Below are positions 1-8,700 of a stretch of DNA of 64,000 nt, one piece after another (the first letter of the stretch is position 1; each line of letters opens with the position of its first letter). The DNA is from Streptomyces spororaveus. Its GTDB lineage: Bacteria; Actinomycetota; Actinomycetes; Streptomycetales; Streptomycetaceae. The position numbers were made by a program, and so were the translations under genes. The notes under the pieces are model-generated. The model saw nothing but the letters and a program-made list of their open reading frames with translations. It did not search any database and was not told where the DNA came from. The stretch covers positions 1 through 64,000 of the forward strand of contig NZ_BNED01000005.1 in NCBI RefSeq assembly GCF_016755875.1. Direction: 5' to 3'.

Positions 1-375
1 TTCCGGCGACGAAGGCGGGTGGGCACAGAGGTTGCGGTCCTTGTAGAGGCGGGTGAGCTCATCGGCCTCACGTCGGCCGATCAGCTCAAGGTCCTCGTGC
101 GCCGTCTTGATCAGGCTCGTCTCGAACTTCTGCAGGGCGGGGACGTCGTTGGATGCTATTGCGTTGTTCAGCGAATCACGCAGGCTGACGGCGACGCCCT
201 CTCCTTCGTCCGCAAGCAAGCGGATCTTGCCGATGATGTCTGCGGCCACGGCGATCCAGGTCGACATCAACGCGGAGCGGTAAGCGGACGCGCCGTACGC
301 GGCAATCGCCTCGTCCACGTAGCGGCGGGAGGTCAGAGACCTCACCTGGTTCCTTATGTCTTCCAAGGCGCGCAC
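1..375 (-). CDS. HEPN-like protein, C-terminus beyond window
   Basis: The gene reads leftward and runs off the window edge, so only about 125 residues are visible. The start is a GTG at 375 preceded by a purine-rich GGGGGGAG about 8 bases upstream; no ATG lies upstream in frame before a stop. The protein is helical. The last visible residues contain RNLCAHP, an R-x4-H motif of the kind found in HEPN-domain RNases and Abi-like proteins. I infer a HEPN-like protein, possibly a toxin or defence RNase; the family is uncertain because the end is missing. Nothing on the upstream side looks like an operon partner. Confidence 0.6.
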   Translation of the reverse strand, partial: MRALEDIRNQVRSLTSRRYVDEAIAAYGASAYRSALMSTWIAVAADIIGKIRLLADEGEGVAVSLRDSLNNAIASNDVPALQKFETSLIKTAHEDLELIGRREADELTRLYKDRNLCAHPPSSPE

Positions 376-567
376 GCAGCGACTCCCCCCATAGATGAGG
401 ATCAGAAGGGTAGCGGGGGCGGGGCGAGTCAGGCCGCTCCCTTGTCTCCAACTGTTCCGGTCATGCTGTGGGCCTCAGCGGGGCGGCCTGCGGCAGCGTG
501 ATCGCGGCCCCGGCGCAGGGCCGCGGTTTCCGTGGCGGCGAACTCGCGGCGCCGGTGCTGAACCCTG

Positions 568-822
568 GTGTCGATGGGGGCTGGCTGGCCGGCAGTGTGC
601 TCCTCCGGATCGGGTAAGGCCCGCTGGCTGAGCTCGCGCAGCACGCGGGCCTGCCGTTGGGAGCTCCACACCTCCGTCCGCCCCGCCTTGGAGGCCCTGG
701 TCTCCGGCGCCCGCCTCACCTTCGGGGACCTGGCCGAGCGCTCCGGCCTCACCATGGAACAGGTCGCGGCGCTCGCCACCGAGCTGGTATCCAAGGACGC
801 GGCAGCCGTCTCCCACAGGTAG
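568..822 (+). pseudogene. Small HTH-like fragment
   Basis: The last 55 or so residues, from about 655 to the stop at 822, look like real coding sequence. They include a helical stretch with LTFGDLAERSGLT and a following recognition-like helix, resembling part of a winged-helix regulator. The upstream part of the frame has poor, shadow-like composition and no good ribosome site, so the start is not credible and the 5' end is probably lost. The stop lies 7 bases before the ATG of the broken kinase-like gene at 830, which suggests a former two-gene operon. The rest of 376-650 holds nothing I can support. Confidence 0.3.
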
Positions 823-829
823 GACCGCC

Positions 830-1637
830 ATGTTCGAGGCCCCCGCCCCGCCACCGTCGACCGGATGCTGGCCGCCCAGCAGCACCGCCGCCGACCAGTT
901 CGGCCTGCGCGCCACCGGCCGCCGGGTGTGGGGGGTACCAGGGCCGCACCCTGTCGGCCGCCGGCCCGCACTGGCTCCGCGTGGTCTGCGCCGAGGCCGG
1001 CACCGAAGGCGGCATCCTGTGGAACGGCCGTCCACCTCCCGCACCCTCCCCGCCTCGGTGCCACGCCCCGAACTGCTCCACGTCCGGGACTGGACCGACA
1101 GGCGTACGCCTACCGGGCCGAGCAATACGCCTTCACCCCCGAACCCGATCGTCTCCCCGCGCCCCGTCCTCACTGAGGACCCCCAGCCTGCCCGAGACGT
1201 GGTGGAAGGAGATGACGGCCCGCCCTGGACGCCCTCGCCGACGTGCCCCCGCCGGCGGACCGCGAGGCCGTACGCGAGGAGTACCTGCGCCGCGTCATCC
1301 CCGAATTCACCGGCCACCAGGTCGACGACGTCACCTGGACCACCGCCACGGAGACCTCCACTGGGCGAACATCACCCCCGCACCCCGCACATCCTGGACT
1401 GGGAGGGATGGGGCCGCGCCCCGTACGGCTACGACGCAGCCACCCTCTACGTGTACACACTGCTCACCCCCGAGACGGCAGCGCACATCCGGACCCGGCT
1501 GGCCCTGCGTCCTGGACCGGCCCGAGGCCCGCACAGGCATGCTGACCGTGTGCGCCCAGGTCCTCCAGGCCCAGGACCGCATCGACTTCTACGCCGAGCT
1601 CGCCAGCGCCGTGCGACAGCACCTGACCATCCTGTAG
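830..1637 (+). pseudogene. Kinase-like (aminoglycoside phosphotransferase family) gene, multiply frameshifted
   Basis: Pieces of one protein appear in order in all three plus frames. They include VWGYQGRTLSAA (about 938-975), LPETWWKEM (about 1190), a stretch with EEYLRRVIPEFTGHQVDD (about 1280), then HGDLHWANIT (about 1355), then HILDWEGWGRAPYGYDA (about 1390-1440), ending LTIL at 1637. HGDLHWAN is the catalytic loop and DWEGWG the metal-binding DxD/DWE region of the APH/choline kinase fold. At least seven frameshifts are needed to read through, so the gene cannot make the protein. Neighbouring genes are intact, which argues for true decay and not poor sequence. Confidence 0.7.
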
Positions 1638-1673
1638 CCGGACCGCGATGGGGCAGGCGCGGCCCACCCTGGT

Positions 1674-1871
1674 TTACAGGTAGCGGTCGAGCGGCTCGGC
1701 GACGAAGGAGCCGTCGGCGAGCTGGACATCGGTGAGTAGGAACCGCTCCGGACGGGTCCCGAACTGCTGGATGACGACCGCGCCGACCGGCTGGGCAGTG
1801 ATGAAGTGAGCCGGGCGGCCATCAGCACCGAGAGTGCTGATGGCGGTGTAGGTGCGGGGGGTGCTAGGCAT
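1674..1871 (-). CDS. Small hypothetical protein, 65 aa
   Basis: The chosen start is the ATG at 1871, preceded by AGGGAAG with about 8 bases spacing. The product is small and mostly beta-like, with a conserved-looking core (HFITAQPVGAVVIQQFG) and the C-terminus EPLDRYL. I do not recognise a named family. The same frame stays open upstream to an ATG at 2084, which would add about 70 residues including one hydrophobic helix (residues about 8-30). The better ribosome site favours the short form. It lies between a decayed kinase gene and a decayed restriction gene, so its context says little about function. Confidence 0.5.
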   Translation of the reverse strand: MPSTPRTYTAISTLGADGRPAHFITAQPVGAVVIQQFGTRPERFLLTDVQLADGSFVAEPLDRYL

Positions 1872-2345
1872 GGTTGTGCTTCCCTGGACGGATGAGGCGT
1901 CGGACGGCCTCACCTCTTCGCTCGCTCCCAGGGTTGGAACGACAGGGCTCAGTTGAGAATCAGGTCCCGCGGATCTGCTGCGAGAGCCCAGACGCGTACG
2001 AGCCCAAGTAGCTGTGGCGAGGGTGATGAAGGTTCCCACCCCGCTCAAGATCCCCGCCAGGGTGTTGGGGAAGAGGTCATGCATAGTGCAGGCCGACGCG
2101 GACCCGTCGCGTCGTCCTCCTCCGGGCATGACAAAACTTGTAGTCGGAGTGCCAGGCAATCGTCCACGGGTCGGACGTTTGGCGGGGACGTGGCCTGTTC
2201 GCGCCGCATTTCCAAGCGGTCACTACATGTAGGTTCTTCCACTGTCCTCAAGCCCAGCCGAGTCATTGTGTCAGCCGGATGCCTGCGGGTGGGCGAGATC
2301 GAGAGTTTCGTCCGAGGCCGGGCGTTTCATAGGTGGTGGCGACCC
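1872..2345. other. Region without a confident gene
   Basis: The only structure seen is a minus-strand open frame from an ATG at 2084 that runs without a stop into the small gene ending at 1674. It encodes MHDLF followed by a transmembrane-like segment and a Ser/Pro-rich linker. It lacks a good ribosome site at 2084. I see no RNA gene or repeat here. Confidence 0.35.
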
Positions 2346-2626
2346 CTAGGGAGCCTCTCGGCGGCTGGCAGGAGGGAGGGCGTGCAGGAGTTCCCACAGG
2401 GGATGGGACCCGCCGGCCCATTCGGCGAGGAGATGGCGGTCGACGAGGTGAAGCCGCTGAGACTTCGCGAACTGCGCGGCGTTGGCGGTGATACGGCCGT
2501 TGGTCAACATGACCACGACATCACCGTGGTGGACCTGCCTGCCAGTGCCGTTCAGGACCTGAAGGTCAGGGCTCCCGACGGGCTTGCCCGACCAGCCGTC
2601 CTTCCTGTGCTTGCACTGGATGACCC
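2346..2626 (-). pseudogene. Mrr-like restriction endonuclease, C-terminal piece
   Basis: This encodes the C-terminal part of a Mrr-type PD-(D/E)xK nuclease found in actinomycetes. VIQCKHRKDG carries the Q-x-K catalytic motif, and PDLQVLNGT, VVVMLTNGR and LHLVDRHLLAEWA follow as in the family. The piece has no proper N-terminus: upstream of VIQCKH the sequence is transposon. The N-terminal piece with GGRGDNGADVKATDPYGRRW lies 9.4 kb away at about 12001-12100. Joining ...GGATGACC(C) at 2624-2626 to CAACGCC at 12001 restores RRWVIQCKH in frame, so the gene was split by an insertion between its two catalytic motifs. Confidence 0.75.
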
Positions 2627-2636
2627 TTCTCTGCAC
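2627..2636 (+). repeat. Outer transposon, cargo-side end motif
   Basis: TTCTCTGCAC reads inward from the junction with the Mrr piece. The inner transposon has TTCTCTGAAC at the same place (8700-8691, minus strand): 9 of 10 bases agree. Confidence 0.6.
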
Positions 2637-2767
2637 TTCACTCTCACGGGCTATGGGGATCCGTGACTCGTCCAAGAGCCTCCGAAGTGTCATGGGGTGG
2701 ACAGGTCGGCGACCGCCTACCAGGTCACCGGGGCGCCGGTAAGATCAGCGCTCTCATGGGGAGTGCG

Positions 2768-3586
2768 ATGCGAACATCAGGTCGGAGCGGTGAGGGGCAG
2801 GAGTACGCCCTGACCTCGGATGAGGACGACGCTGACTTCTGGGGCTTTGCTCACGAGGCCGAGGGGTTGTTCACGCCGCTGCCGGACGAAGAGGGAACAC
2901 GCCGAGTGCACCTCACGGGCTGCCTCCCGCAGGGCGGCCTACTGGAGAGCGTTGGCCACGTCGGCAGTCGTCGCGCCTTGGCGGGGAATGCCTGGTTCGA
3001 GCTCCTCGACGGTGACGGTGCCACCATGGGGTCCTACTTCGTCAATGAGGTCACCGTCGTCGACGTCAAGCCCTCCGCCTGCGGGGCCGGCCTCGTCGAC
3101 CTCACGATGACGCTGTGGTGCGAGAACGCCGTGGCCGGAGCGGAACGAGTATGGGACCTGATCCGCACGGGTCATCTGGACCGCACCGGTATGTGGCACG
3201 AGTTCGCCCCCGAGGACAGACGAGCATGGCTGTCGGTGACGCTGTGTTCCCAGGAGTACCAACGCCAGGGGAAGGCCGACGCTCCTGCAGGCCAGGTGTT
3301 CACCTTGGACGGTCGGCACATCGTTGACCGAGACAGCTTCTACTGCGCGATCGGTGAAGCCATCAACGGCCCCGGCGGATACTTCGGCTGGAACCTCGAT
3401 GCTCTGAGCGACTGCCTGAGAGGGGGCTGGGGTGCCACTACGCCGTTCACCGTGCACTGGGATTCCTCAGCCCAGGCCAAGGCACGGCTGCAAGACCGTG
3501 TGCCCTCCGGAGAACGCGAAGTCGCGTTGTTCGACCTACTCCTGGAGATCTTCGAAGAACAGGGCGTGAGCGTCATCATTCGGTGA
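2768..3586 (+). CDS. Barstar-family protein with N-terminal extension
   Basis: The last 85 residues match the barstar (barnase inhibitor) fold: FTLDGRHIVDR, then GYFGWNLDALSDCLRGG, then an acidic-aromatic end with FEEQGVSVIIR. Barstar binds and blocks small secreted RNases of the barnase type. Before it lies an extra domain of about 180 residues that I do not recognise; whole length is 272 aa against about 90 for free barstar. I chose ATG 2768 because GGGGAG sits just upstream; ATG 2756 is the alternative. The gene is the far-end cargo of the outer transposon, and its 3' end overlaps that of the large recombinase (3576) by 11 bases. No barnase-like RNase gene is next to it. Confidence 0.75.
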   Translation: MRTSGRSGEGQEYALTSDEDDADFWGFAHEAEGLFTPLPDEEGTRRVHLTGCLPQGGLLESVGHVGSRRALAGNAWFELLDGDGATMGSYFVNEVTVVDVKPSACGAGLVDLTMTLWCENAVAGAERVWDLIRTGHLDRTGMWHEFAPEDRRAWLSVTLCSQEYQRQGKADAPAGQVFTLDGRHIVDRDSFYCAIGEAINGPGGYFGWNLDALSDCLRGGWGATTPFTVHWDSSAQAKARLQDRVPSGEREVALFDLLLEIFEEQGVSVIIR

Positions 3587-3829
3587 CAGTTTGATCAGTC
3601 CTGGGGCGACGGACGTGGGGCAGGCCGAGGTGGACGGCGGTTCGTTGCTTGATCCTTTCGGCCTCAATGCGCTTGGCCCGGAGGAAGGTCAGGGTCTTGT
3701 CGATGCCGTCGATCTCTCCCAGCCATCCTTCGAGTTCGGCCCGCTTGCGCCGCAGGATTAGGTCCTTCTCCAGCTCTTCGAGCCGGGACAACATCTTGGG
3801 GTTGACCTGGAGGACCGGGCAACGGATGC
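3576..3829 (-). pseudogene. Large recombinase of outer transposon, C-terminal piece
   Basis: The piece begins in frame with IRCPVLQVNPKM, followed by a Glu/Lys/Arg-rich coiled coil (LEELEKDLILRRKRAELEGW) and ends at 3576. The same tail follows HEHACVRCALL in the intact-looking inner copy (about 7360-7639). Its missing body lies at 8701-10763 and stops at HEHAC. Joining 3829 to 8701 with a shared GC gives HEHACIRCP with no extra base. The Cys and His residues suggest a small metal-binding knuckle before the coiled coil. Confidence 0.8.
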
Positions 3830-3832
3830 CCC

Positions 3833-3843
3833 GTTGACTGAAC
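3833..3843 (+). repeat. Inner transposon, recombinase-side end motif
   Basis: GTTGACTGAAC reads inward 3 bases from the junction. The outer element has GTTAACTGCAC at the same place (11996-11986, minus strand): 9 of 11 bases agree. Just inside, CTGAAC at 3838-3843 is mirrored by GTTCAG at 3863-3868, with GCAC and GTGC also paired between them, a possible recombinase-binding arm pair. Confidence 0.6.
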
Positions 3844-3906
3844 GAAGCACGTTGATTGTGCAGTTCAGGGCACAGGTGAGGTTGTCGCCCAGTACGGTCT
3901 GCGGTC

Positions 3907-5151
3907 GTGATGAACGATCGTGTGCCCGAACGGGATCTGTCGAGATTGGCCGTTCCTCGGTGGGGCCGGCTGGTGGAAATCGGCGACCGGTACGAGCCCT
4001 ACCGGCTCGTCGACGCCGACGGCGCGACCGTGGCACCGGTCCCAGTGTTCTTCCAGGAGCTGCTCGCAGCCGGGAAAGCGGCCGCGACCGTCCGCTCCTA
4101 CGGCATGGACCTACTGCGGTGGTGGCGGTTCCTGCACGCAGTCGAGGTGCCGTGGAATCGAGCGACACGCATGGACGCTCGGGATTTCAGCTGCTGGATC
4201 CAGCTGACGGTCAAGCCGCGAGCGACGGCGGCCAAGCGGCAGCCGGCCCGCACCGTCGGCGCCCCGAGCCCGGTGACCGGGAAAACGAGCCCTGGGCTCG
4301 GCTATGCCCCGTCGACCGTCGCCCACAGCGAGACGGTGCTGCGCCGGTTCTACGACCTGCACCGTGACGCCGGATCCGGGCCGTTGCTCAACCCGTTTCC
4401 GCTGGACCTGGCTCGTCGTTCCGGCCGCGCGCACGCGCACCACAACCCGATGGAAACCTGGGCGCCGGAGCGGACCGGCCGTTATCGGCCCACGATTCCG
4501 CGCCGGATTCCGCGCTCGATCCCGGACGAGTGGTTCAACACGCTGTTCGCGGCGCTGCCGTCGAACCGGGACCGGGCCATGATCGCGTTTTGGATCTCCA
4601 GCGGGGTCCGGGCATCGGAGTTGATCGGCGTCCGTCAGTGCGACGTCGATCCGGGACAGCAGCTGATCAGCGTTGTCCGGAAGGGCTCCCGGGCACGGCA
4701 GCAGGTGCCGGCCTCAGCGGATGCGTTCGTGTGGCTGCGGCTCTACCAGCAGGAGCTGCACGGGCTGGTGCCGCGGGGCCTGACGCGGCCAGTGTGGTGG
4801 ACGCTGCGGCGTCCGTTTCAGCCGTTGACCTACCACGGCGCCCACCGGATGTTCGAGCGGCTCAACGCCAGCTTCGGCGCGGACTGGACCCTTCACGACC
4901 TTCGTCACAGCGCCGCCGTCCGCATGGTGCGCAACCCGGCGCTGACGCTGACCGACGTGCAGTGGGTCCTCGGGCACGCGCATCTGACCACGACCGAGAT
5001 CTACCTCAACCCGCGCCAGGACGAGGTCGTCGCCCAGGTGCTGGCCCACCACGCGCGGCGGGCGGACCAGCGCACCGAGCCGGTGCCCCCGCCTCCGGCC
5101 CCGGGTTACGACCCCGAGACCCTGGACGTCCTGTTCGGGCGGTCATCATGA
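3907..5151 (+). CDS. Tyrosine recombinase, small subunit of inner transposon
   Basis: A 414-residue tyrosine site-specific recombinase that cuts and joins the transposon ends. The N-terminal core-binding region (about 40-200) has VRSYGMDLLRWWRFL. The catalytic domain (about 215-390) shows the Arg in SSGVRASELIG, the Lys in VRKGSRARQQ, HDLRHSAAVRM, the second His in LGHAHLTTTEIY, and the nucleophile Tyr in EIYLNPR. Start is GTG 3907 or the adjacent ATG 3910; the ribosome site is weak. It lies 77 bases from the transposon end and its stop overlaps the ATG of the large recombinase (ATGA at 5148), so the two are made together. Confidence 0.85.
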   Translation: MMNDRVPERDLSRLAVPRWGRLVEIGDRYEPYRLVDADGATVAPVPVFFQELLAAGKAAATVRSYGMDLLRWWRFLHAVEVPWNRATRMDARDFSCWIQLTVKPRATAAKRQPARTVGAPSPVTGKTSPGLGYAPSTVAHSETVLRRFYDLHRDAGSGPLLNPFPLDLARRSGRAHAHHNPMETWAPERTGRYRPTIPRRIPRSIPDEWFNTLFAALPSNRDRAMIAFWISSGVRASELIGVRQCDVDPGQQLISVVRKGSRARQQVPASADAFVWLRLYQQELHGLVPRGLTRPVWWTLRRPFQPLTYHGAHRMFERLNASFGADWTLHDLRHSAAVRMVRNPALTLTDVQWVLGHAHLTTTEIYLNPRQDEVVAQVLAHHARRADQRTEPVPPPPAPGYDPETLDVLFGRSS

Positions 5152-7639
5152 CTATCACCAAGAAGCACTCGACTCGCCCACCGCTGCAAGCCGCGAACGC
5201 GACCGCTGAGCAGGCACGAGCGCGGAACAGCGTGCTTCGGGAACGATTCCCGCCGCGAGCCGCCGAAGTCCGCTGGCCGGCGACCAGCCGATCAGTCGAG
5301 GAGGTTGTGCGGCGGCTGACCGCGCCACCGTTCCTGCAAGCGGCCAAGGCGACCAGAGCAGGCCGTCGGCGCGGGGTTGCGAAGATGTTGGACTGGCTCT
5401 CAAGCCTCCCTAGAGATACCTGGCAAGAGAGGTGGGCACGCAGCGGCGTCGAGGATCTTCCCGGCGCGGACTGGACAGAGCTCCCTCTGCGTTTCCTGAG
5501 CCAGCAGGCAGGGTCGCCGTCGTCGTACGTCCGCGCTGACCTGTCCACCGGGTTGCTGCTGCTGATCGCCGGTGATGTGATCCGTCCCAGCCTGCCCTGG
5601 ATGCTCACCCGCACCCACCGATACCTGGCCACCATCATGGCCGAGGTCCGTGACCCGGACGGGTTCGAGCACTTGGTGCAGATGGCCGCCGCGCAATCGC
5701 ACTCCAGTAAAGACGCCCAGATCGCAGCGACCCGGATCGCCGTCCTCCTGGCCTGCAAAGGCGGGCTCATCCAGGACATCACGGTTGGGGACTGCGTGGA
5801 GCTGTTCGACACCCAACGCCGGGTCCATGTCCGCGGCGGACAGCACAAGGTCGACTTCTACCTGCGGCTTCGGACCATGGGCGTCTTCCCTGACGATGCC
5901 CCGGCAACGATCCGGGCGTTCGGCCAGGCTCTCGGCCAGCTGAGCATCGAGGAGCTTGTGGACCGCTACCCGATCCGGTGCCGCCCGATCCGGGATCTGC
6001 TCGTGGACTACCTTCGCGAACGGCAGCCGTCATTGGACTTCGCCAGCTTGGACGCGATCTCACGATCGTTGGCGGGGCTGTTCTGGACGCGGATCGAAGC
6101 GCTGTCACCGGGCATCGACACTCTTTTGCTGCCGCCGGTGCTGGCGCGGACCTGGAAGGAAGACCTGAGCACCAAGCGGCGTACCATCACCGGCCCCGAC
6201 GGGGCGACGGTCGAGATCGCCAGCCCCGGCTCAACGCCAAGGACGAGCTGATGCGGGTCCGAGCCTTCTATCTAGACCTCGCCCACTGGGCAACGGAGGA
6301 ACCGGCCCGCTGGGGACCGTGGGTCGTACGCTGCCCGATCAGCGATGACGAGATCCGCAAGGCCAAGGAGCGCAAGCACCGCAAGGCACGGATGGATCAG
6401 CGCACCCGCGAGCGCCTTCCCGTGCTCCCCGTGCTGGTCAGCACCGCCAACCGCCGCAGGCTCGCGGCCTTCGAGTTGCTCCGGACTGCGCAGGCCACCG
6501 AGCCAGGGACGGTGATCCCCGGCACCGAGGGATCGCTTCGCCGAGCCGTCACGTCCAAGGCCGCGGGACACCTCACCTGGGCCGAGGAGACTGCCACCGG
6601 CCGACGCCGGAACCTCTCCTTCGAGGAGGAGGAAGCGTTCTGGGCGTTCGCCGCCGTCGAGGTCCTCCGCCTGACGGGCATCCGCAACGAAGAGCTCTTG
6701 GAGTTGACCCACCACAGCGTCACCCAGTACCGGCTCCCGACCACCGGCGAGATCGTTCCGTTGCTCCAGATCGCCCCGTCCAAGACCGACACCGAGCGCC
6801 TCCTGCTGGTCAGCCCGGAATTGGCGGACGTCCTGTCAGCCATCGTCCGCCGACTACGCGGTCCAGCTGGAGCGATCCCGCTGGCGCCGTTCTACGACGT
6901 CCGTGAGAAGGTCTGGAACCCGCCGATGCCGCTGCTGTTCCAGCGGCAGATCGGAACCGAGCAACGGGCCTTCACTCCCACGTTCCTGCGCACGCTGCTG
7001 ATTGGCGCGATCGCGGCCACCGGGCTCATCGACTCCGCTGGCGCACCGCTCACGATCTCCCCGCACGACTTCAGGAGGATCTTCGTCACTGACGCCATCA
7101 TGAACGGCCTCCCACCACACATCGCCCAAGTGATCTGCGGGCACAAGAACATCGATACAAGGATGGGCTACAAGGCCGTCTACCCGGCCGAGACGATCGA
7201 GGCGCACAGGGCGTTCATCGCCCGCCGCCGGTCCACCCGGCCCAGCGAGGAATACCGAACTCCCACCGAGGAGGAGTGGGATGCCTTCCTCGCGCACTTC
7301 GAGAAGCGCAAGGTGTCCATCGGCACCTGCGGCCGTGCATTTTCCACCCCGTGTGTTCATGAGCACGCTTGTGTCAGATGTGCACTCCTCAGGCCGGACC
7401 CGGACCAACGCTCCCGCATCGAGGAGATCCGCGACAATCTCATCGCCCGCACCGCCGAAGCCGAACGCGAAGGCTGGCTCGGCGAGGTCGAAGGACTCAA
7501 GGTCAGCCTTGCCGGCGCCGAGGAAAAGCTCGCCCAGGTCGACGCACTCGTCAAGAGACAGTCGATCGCTGTCGAACTCGGTATGCCGGGCGTCCGCCAG
7601 CCGGCAGGCACCACAGAGGCCACAAGAGCAACGCCGTGA
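5148..7639 (+). pseudogene. Large tyrosine recombinase of inner transposon, one frameshift
   Basis: The N-terminal 360 residues read from ATG 5148 and stop at 6251; the rest reads in another frame to 7639. The change lies near 6225-6230 in GCCAGCCCCGG: adding one base there gives ...IASPRLNAKDELMRVR without a stop, a protein of about 830 residues. The second part has the catalytic residues: LTGIRNEELLEL (Arg), APSKTDTERL (Lys), PHDFRRIFV, ICGHKNIDTRMGY (His, Tyr). It ends with HEHACVRCALL and a coiled coil. The shift may be decay, a sequencing error in a C run, or less likely programmed frameshifting. The outer element's gene is colinear with both parts, which supports a single original gene. 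Confidence 0.75.
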
Positions 7640-7662
7640 TCGAAGCAAGTGGCGACCGGAGA

Positions 7663-7938
7663 TCAAAACGGAACAGACAACCCGGCTTCGCGCAGCCGGG
7701 CCAGGGCGGCGGACATGCACTGCTGCACGGTGCTCCCATCAGTGCGCATGTCGTGCTCCAGGGGACCTCCGCTGGCGGCGAACGTCCACGCTGGCGCGTT
7801 ATCAGCCACCCCCTCCGCGTCCACCCTGATCATGGCATTCACGCCCTGCTCGCCCAGCCATTCCAGGATGAGCAGCGTCACGTCCTCGATGCCACCATCC
7901 TGGTCGATCTTTGGCCAGCGGCCCTGGTTTCGTGTCAT
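7663..7938 (-). CDS. Hypothetical cargo protein, 91 aa
   Basis: A small protein starting at ATG 7938 (MTRNQGRWPKIDQDG). It has LLILEWLGEQGVNAMIRVDAEG and a C-terminal helix LARLREAGLSVPF. I do not recognise a family. It is transcribed toward the recombinase genes and lies 59 bases downstream of the DUF6000 gene, so the two likely form the cargo operon of the inner transposon. Its 3' end is 23 bases from the recombinase stop. Confidence 0.6.
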   Translation of the reverse strand: MTRNQGRWPKIDQDGGIEDVTLLILEWLGEQGVNAMIRVDAEGVADNAPAWTFAASGGPLEHDMRTDGSTVQQCMSAALARLREAGLSVPF

Positions 7939-7997
7939 TGCCCAGAGTCTACCGAGGGGTCCGAAGCAGTCGGCGTCCAGCGGTCAGGCCGGGAAGA

Positions 7998-8621
7998 TCA
8001 GCGCCTGGTTTCCATTCTGGCGAAGAGTTCAGCGCACTCGCTGGCGAAGGAACAGAGCCGGTCCACGACCTGCCGGTACTCCTGCGGATCCCGCACCATG
8101 TTCGACGTGGCATCGGTCCACTGCTGCCACAGGCCACCGGCGGCAAGGTATCGGGATGCTCGCTCGGTCCCGAGGACGGCATCGAGGTGAAGCAGTGTGC
8201 TGAGAGCAAAGGTCTGGTCCCAGACGAGGTCGGGTTGAGGCAAGTAGCGATCAAGGTAACTGCAGACCAGATCGGCGTCCGCGCTGGTGCCGAAAGTGGC
8301 AAGAGTGATGCAGTATGACCCGCCGTAGGGGCCTCCGCTGGCCAGCAGGAGTTCGCCGATGCGGCTGCGGAACTCGGTCCTGCCAGCCACGGCAACCAGC
8401 CAGGAGGCAGTCCTGCGCTCTCGCCACCCGCCCTCGAAAAGGATGCCGAGTTCAGCGGGAGTGATCTCCCCAGCAGCCTGGACCAGCTCCCTCACGAACA
8501 ACTCGCGCTCAGGCCCGCTCAACCGCAACAAGCTTCCACCCAGCCGCAGGTACCGCCGGCCGGGCGTGACGAATCGTCGGACCAGGTCCATCAGCTCGGG
8601 GTCGGTGTTGGCATAGCGCAT
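7998..8621 (-). CDS. DUF6000 family protein, transposon cargo
   Basis: The sequence fits the actinobacterial DUF6000 family, whose role is unknown: ITPAELGILFEGGWRERRTASWL, then RIGELLLASGG, then a DADLVCSYLDRYLPQPDL stretch and LLHLDAVLGTERASRYLAAGGLW. It is all-helical and looks like a HEAT-like repeat protein. I use ATG 8621; a TTG at 8660 is an alternative that would begin within 40 bases of the transposon end. As the first gene inside the far end, it occupies the same position as the barstar-like gene in the outer element. Confidence 0.7.
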   Translation of the reverse strand: MRYANTDPELMDLVRRFVTPGRRYLRLGGSLLRLSGPERELFVRELVQAAGEITPAELGILFEGGWRERRTASWLVAVAGRTEFRSRIGELLLASGGPYGGSYCITLATFGTSADADLVCSYLDRYLPQPDLVWDQTFALSTLLHLDAVLGTERASRYLAAGGLWQQWTDATSNMVRDPQEYRQVVDRLCSFASECAELFARMETRR

Positions 8622-8690
8622 GGCTGCATCTTTGCCCGGCGAGGTCCCAGCTGCCAGCAATTTACACAGAGCCTCGAGTAGCGATCGCTA

Positions 8691-8700
8691 GTTCAGAGAA
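8691..8700 (-). repeat. Inner transposon, cargo-side end motif
   Basis: TTCTCTGAAC on the minus strand reads inward from the junction at 8700/8701. Next to it, TAGCGATCGCTA at 8679-8690 is a perfect 12-base palindrome, and CTCGAG lies at 8674-8679. Confidence 0.6.

Larger units (their letters stand above)
3830..8700 (+). mobile_element. Inner transposon: two tyrosine recombinases plus DUF6000 cargo
   Basis: This 4.87 kb segment sits exactly inside codons for HEHAC/IRCP of the outer element's large recombinase, with GC present at both joints. Ends are GTTGACTGAAC (3833-3843) and, on the other strand, TTCTCTGAAC (8700-8691), which share CTGAAC in inverted orientation. Order: small recombinase (3907-5151), large recombinase (5148-7639, one frameshift), then two convergent cargo genes (7663-7938 and 7998-8621). 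This is the same layout as the outer element, with different cargo. It must have arrived later than the outer element. Element type (Tn554-like) is inference from two tyrosine recombinases of unequal size. Confidence 0.8.

Noticed and set aside
3907..7639. Reading the inner element as a recombinase trio (RIT element)
   Set aside because: The second and third frames join into one colinear protein when one base is added, and the outer element agrees; so two recombinases, not three.
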